Assembly: GCA_016709995.1 (NCBI GenBank)
Contig: JADJLQ010000002.1
Span: 744,001 to 808,000, forward strand
DNA: 64,000 nt
Direction of reading: 5' to 3'
Source of the DNA: Saprospiraceae bacterium
Lineage (GTDB): Bacteria > Bacteroidota > Bacteroidia > Chitinophagales > Saprospiraceae
Part shown: positions 61,302 through 64,000 of the stretch, one piece after another
How positions within the stretch are numbered: the stretch's first letter is position 1
Layout: every line of letters begins with the position of its first letter
The notes under the pieces: model-generated
What the model was told of the DNA's origin: nothing
Database searches by the model: none
Seen by the model: only the letters and a program-made list of their open reading frames with translations
Translations under genes and position numbers: made by a program

Positions 61302-62066
61302 TTATTTTACGGCGAATGCAGTAAATGCTATCTCTCCATTTAAGGCTTTGACTGCAAATCCATCATAACCCCCATTGACGATCCACATCTCTATGCTGTG
61401 TTCACCACAGATACGGGCAGCTTCTATTTTTGACTTGATACCACCGGTCCCCAGCGAAGATACACTACTCCCGTTTTGAAGGTGTTCGATAGCCTGAATA
61501 TCGGTCACAGTGTGGATGAGTTGAGCAGAGGCATTGGATTTTGGGTCAGCATCATACACTCCATCAATATCAGAAGCCAAAATCAATAGATCTGCTTTGA
61601 GCAAGACTGCTGTGAGTGCCCCAAGTTTGTCATTGTCCCCAAATTTGATTTCGTCGGTGGCAATGGTGTCGTTTTCATTGATGATAGGGATATATCCATT
61701 CTCCAGCAAGGTATTGATGGTGGCCAGGGTATTGGATCTCGATAGTTCGTTTTCAAAGTCCCGGTACGTGAGTAAGCACTGGCCTATCTTGATGCTATAG
61801 TCATTGAACACCTCCTGGTAAAATCGCATCAGCACCGGCTGACCTATGGCAGCCAGGGCTTGTTTGACCGCTACGGGATTGCCACGATTGAGCTCGATAT
61901 AGTGTTTAGCGGCAGCAATGGCTCCAGAAGTGACGATCACAATCTCGTTTTGGTCATTGAGATCATTGATCTGCCTGGCGATATCTTCCAGTTTCCCCTG
62001 GAGATCTTGTCAGTACCTCTAGTCAGTGTCGTACTGCCCAGTTTGATGACTATTCTTCTTTTTCAT
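61302..62066 (-). pseudogene. proB: Glutamate 5-kinase, N-terminal indels
   Basis: First step of proline synthesis from glutamate (ATP-dependent phosphorylation). Intact frame 61940-61302 has VTSGAIAAAKHYIEL, AAIGQPVLMRFYQEVF, INENDTIATDEIKFGDNDKLGALTA, LASDIDGVYDADPK and SLGTGGIKSKIEAARIC. The N-terminus RIVIKLGSTTLTRGTDKIS is found from ATG 62066 once the T5 run at 62059-62063 is shortened by one base; a second shift lies near 62,008. The whole is about 254 residues and lacks a PUA domain. It follows proA after 18 bp, so proA-proB form an operon. Confidence 0.88.
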
Positions 62067-62084
62067 CTCCTTTTATATAATATT

Positions 62085-63281
62085 TTAGTATCTGACCTGG
62101 CCCTGACCATAGACATACCATTTATTAGTCACCAGATGATCGAGTCCGAGCGGCCCCCGATGGTGCAGTTTGTCAGTACTGATAGCGAGCTCTGCTCCAA
62201 GTCCAAACTGACCACCATCCGTATATCTGGAAGAAGCATTGTGTATGACAGAGGCAGCATCGATCGATTCCATAAATTTTGTAGCAACCTCACTGTCATT
62301 CGACACAATTACAGCAGTGTGTCCGCCGGAATAAGTATTGATTTTTGCTATGGCATCCTCCAGACCATCGACGAGCGAAAACATGATTTTTTTGGCCAAA
62401 AACTCTTCGTACCATATATTTTCGCCTTGTACGATAGTCAGATTGGATTGGAGCGCCTTATCTTCCAAAGTCTTATCGACCAGGACCTCACATTCAACTG
62501 CATGTAACTTGTCTATCAGGCGGGTGATAATAATACCGTGTTGCGGGTGATTTCGGTCAAACAAAACTTTATCAGTAGCATTGCATACACTGATTTTATG
62601 CATTTTGGAGTTAATTACAATCTCTATCGCCATATCGATGTCAGCATCTTCATGAATGTATACAAAGTTATTACCGCGTCCACTCACCAATACCGGTGCC
62701 GTGGAAAGTGACCGGACCATCTCTATCAGGGCATCTCCACCTCTTGGCACCACCAGATCTATCCTGGTCCCGGAGGTTTTGAGTAGTTCTGAAGTTTGCT
62801 CCCGGGTGTAGTCGAGGTATTGGATCTTATCCGTATTGATATCGTAGGCACTCAGCGATTCGTGCCACAGTGCGACCAGATATAGATTGGAGCTGCGGGC
62901 CTCTTTACCTCCTTTGAGCAGGATCGTATTGTCTGCCTTAAATGCCAGGGCTGCTGCCTCAATCGTAACATCCGGCCTGGATTCGTAGATGATCAGGATC
63001 GTCCCGAAAGGCGCTGTCCTATTTACGATCCGCATACCTTGCGGATGATGAAACTCATACCTATCCCGGCCAATAGGGTCTGGCTGCATAATGGTATCCT
63101 GCAGCGACCTGATCATAGACTCGACCTTTTTATCATCTATTTTGAGGCGATCATACATGGCCAGGTCAGCTGGGTCCGCCTGAGCCAAGTCCTCGATATT
63201 GGAGGCTATAAGCTGTACTCGCCGCTGATCTATCAACCGCGCCATATGCGACAGTACTTTATTTTTTAAGTCAGTGGTCAT
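62085..63281 (-). CDS. proA: Gamma-glutamyl phosphate reductase
   Basis: A 398-residue NADPH-dependent enzyme converting glutamyl-5-phosphate to the semialdehyde, in the cytoplasm. Motifs: FGTILIIYESRPDVTIEAAALA, NTILLKGGKEARSSN, LVVPRGGDALIEMV, the catalytic Cys233 in KISVCNATDKVLFDR, HTAVIVSNDSEVATKFM and ASVIHNASSRYTDGGQFGLGAELAISTDK, ending RGPLGLDHLVTNKWYVYGQG. The frame is intact. Gene order is proA then proB, in the minus direction. Confidence 0.95.
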   Translation of the reverse strand: MTTDLKNKVLSHMARLIDQRRVQLIASNIEDLAQADPADLAMYDRLKIDDKKVESMIRSLQDTIMQPDPIGRDRYEFHHPQGMRIVNRTAPFGTILIIYESRPDVTIEAAALAFKADNTILLKGGKEARSSNLYLVALWHESLSAYDINTDKIQYLDYTREQTSELLKTSGTRIDLVVPRGGDALIEMVRSLSTAPVLVSGRGNNFVYIHEDADIDMAIEIVINSKMHKISVCNATDKVLFDRNHPQHGIIITRLIDKLHAVECEVLVDKTLEDKALQSNLTIVQGENIWYEEFLAKKIMFSLVDGLEDAIAKINTYSGGHTAVIVSNDSEVATKFMESIDAASVIHNASSRYTDGGQFGLGAELAISTDKLHHRGPLGLDHLVTNKWYVYGQGQVRY

Positions 63282-63398
63282 TATTGTTTTTTCTATAGGG
63301 AGGGCAAAATTAATGGATCATACGGGTATTCTGAACACTATAATTGCTAAAACAATGCCATATTGTGCAGTTCATGATCATATAATTAATTATGGATA

Positions 63399-64000
63399 TC
63401 ATGATTTATTGCCTGCACAAAGGCAACGGTATCGAAATAAAACTGGCCGGTTTAACCTGACTTTTTTAACATATTTGGTCAGTATGACGATATTCTGATC
63501 ATTTACCCGACCTTCGATCTGTTCAGGATTGCCATTGACTAAGGTGATCCTTCGTACAGCAGTACCTCTTTTGGCAGTAAAATTGGCCCCTTTTACATTT
63601 AGGTCCTGGATGAGCACAACGGTATCTCCTTGTTGCAGTACCTGCCCATTGGCATCTTTGTGCACTTCATCTACTACTCCGGTATCAGTATCGTCAGCCC
63701 ATTCAACGACCATAATATCCGGATCTATCATGCCCAGGGTGTCTTGTGCCCAGGCCTGATCAGTCAGTTTACGAAGTAATCTTAGTGATACGACCTGAAC
63801 GGCGGGAGTCAGGCTCCAGATACTTTCATTGAGACATCGCCAGTGGATAGGATCCAGCTGATCCTGGTTTTCCAATTGGCCCAGGCAAGTCTCACAGACT
63901 ACTACCTGGTGATCGGTTAGGTGCCTGATTTAGGGGCACGGTATAGGCAGAGAGAAAGGAGGTGCCACCACAGAGTTCACATGTAGATTCACTGCGGGTC
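63399..64000 (-). pseudogene. PhnA/YjdM-type protein, frameshifted and cut by the window edge
   Basis: The main frame (63875-63399, open upstream) ends with the PhnA C-terminal domain: DANGQVLQQGDTVVLIQDLNVKG and NFTAKRGTAVRRITLVN. Upstream are zinc-ribbon pairs CELC (in another frame near 63,975) and CETC near 63,893, with a shift near 63,920. The family is about 190 residues; despite the name it is not needed for phosphonate use and its role is unclear. It is oriented like proBA but about 120 bp upstream. Confidence 0.75.

Overview
The window looks like a chromosomal segment of a Bacteroidota bacterium, most likely a Saprospira-type (Saprospiria) lineage. The evidence is a C-terminal type IX secretion (T9SS) sorting domain, SprB-type repeats, a GLPGLI-family gene beside a carboxypeptidase-regulatory-like/TonB-type beta-barrel gene, an RprXY-like two-component pair, several candidate TAnnTTTG promoter boxes and moderate GC content. 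No rRNA, tRNA, CRISPR array or phage module was seen.

Layout. 1-4 kb: 3' part of leuB, two small unrelated genes, then a two-component-regulator-type propeller lipoprotein gene with a decayed paralogue beside it. 4.2-26.5 kb (minus strand): one giant gene of about 7,450 codons for a T9SS-exported surface protein. Its order is signal peptide, unique N-terminus, about 20 copies of a 79-residue (237 bp) module, about 31 copies of a 159-residue (477 bp) module, four SprB-like repeats and a C-terminal sorting domain. Two single-base losses (near 22,593 and 7,951) split it into three open frames. 26.6-27.7 kb: a broken, apparently chimeric transposase remnant just upstream of the giant gene. 27.8-40.3 kb: a catabolic island with a sortilin/BNR-repeat protein, a CBM9-like protein, a SelA-like PLP enzyme, a RidA protein, a PQQ sugar dehydrogenase with cytochrome c, an EF_0837-type amidohydrolase, a PQQ alcohol dehydrogenase with cytochrome c and, divergently, a galactonate-dehydratase-like enolase. 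Almost all carry export signals, several of Tat type, which suggests a periplasmic route for oxidising and breaking down (amino)sugar acids. 40.5-56 kb: intact genes (antiporter, M20 peptidase, thioredoxin, AraC regulator, two serine hydrolases, L,D-transpeptidase, DUF1080 lipoprotein, AlkB-like hydroxylase, AIM24 protein, two-component system). 56-64 kb: GLPGLI plus TonB-type receptor, a Kelch-like remnant, a small membrane protein, proBA and a PhnA-type protein.

A notable property is that most genes at 26.6-40.3 kb and 56-64 kb are broken by single-base indels, while 40.5-56 kb is intact. In nine places adding or removing one base of a homopolymer restores a convincing N- or C-terminus. Consensus sequencing error is therefore the simplest explanation for many breaks, although real decay cannot be excluded. 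Interrupted genes are listed as pseudogenes with the intended full span.
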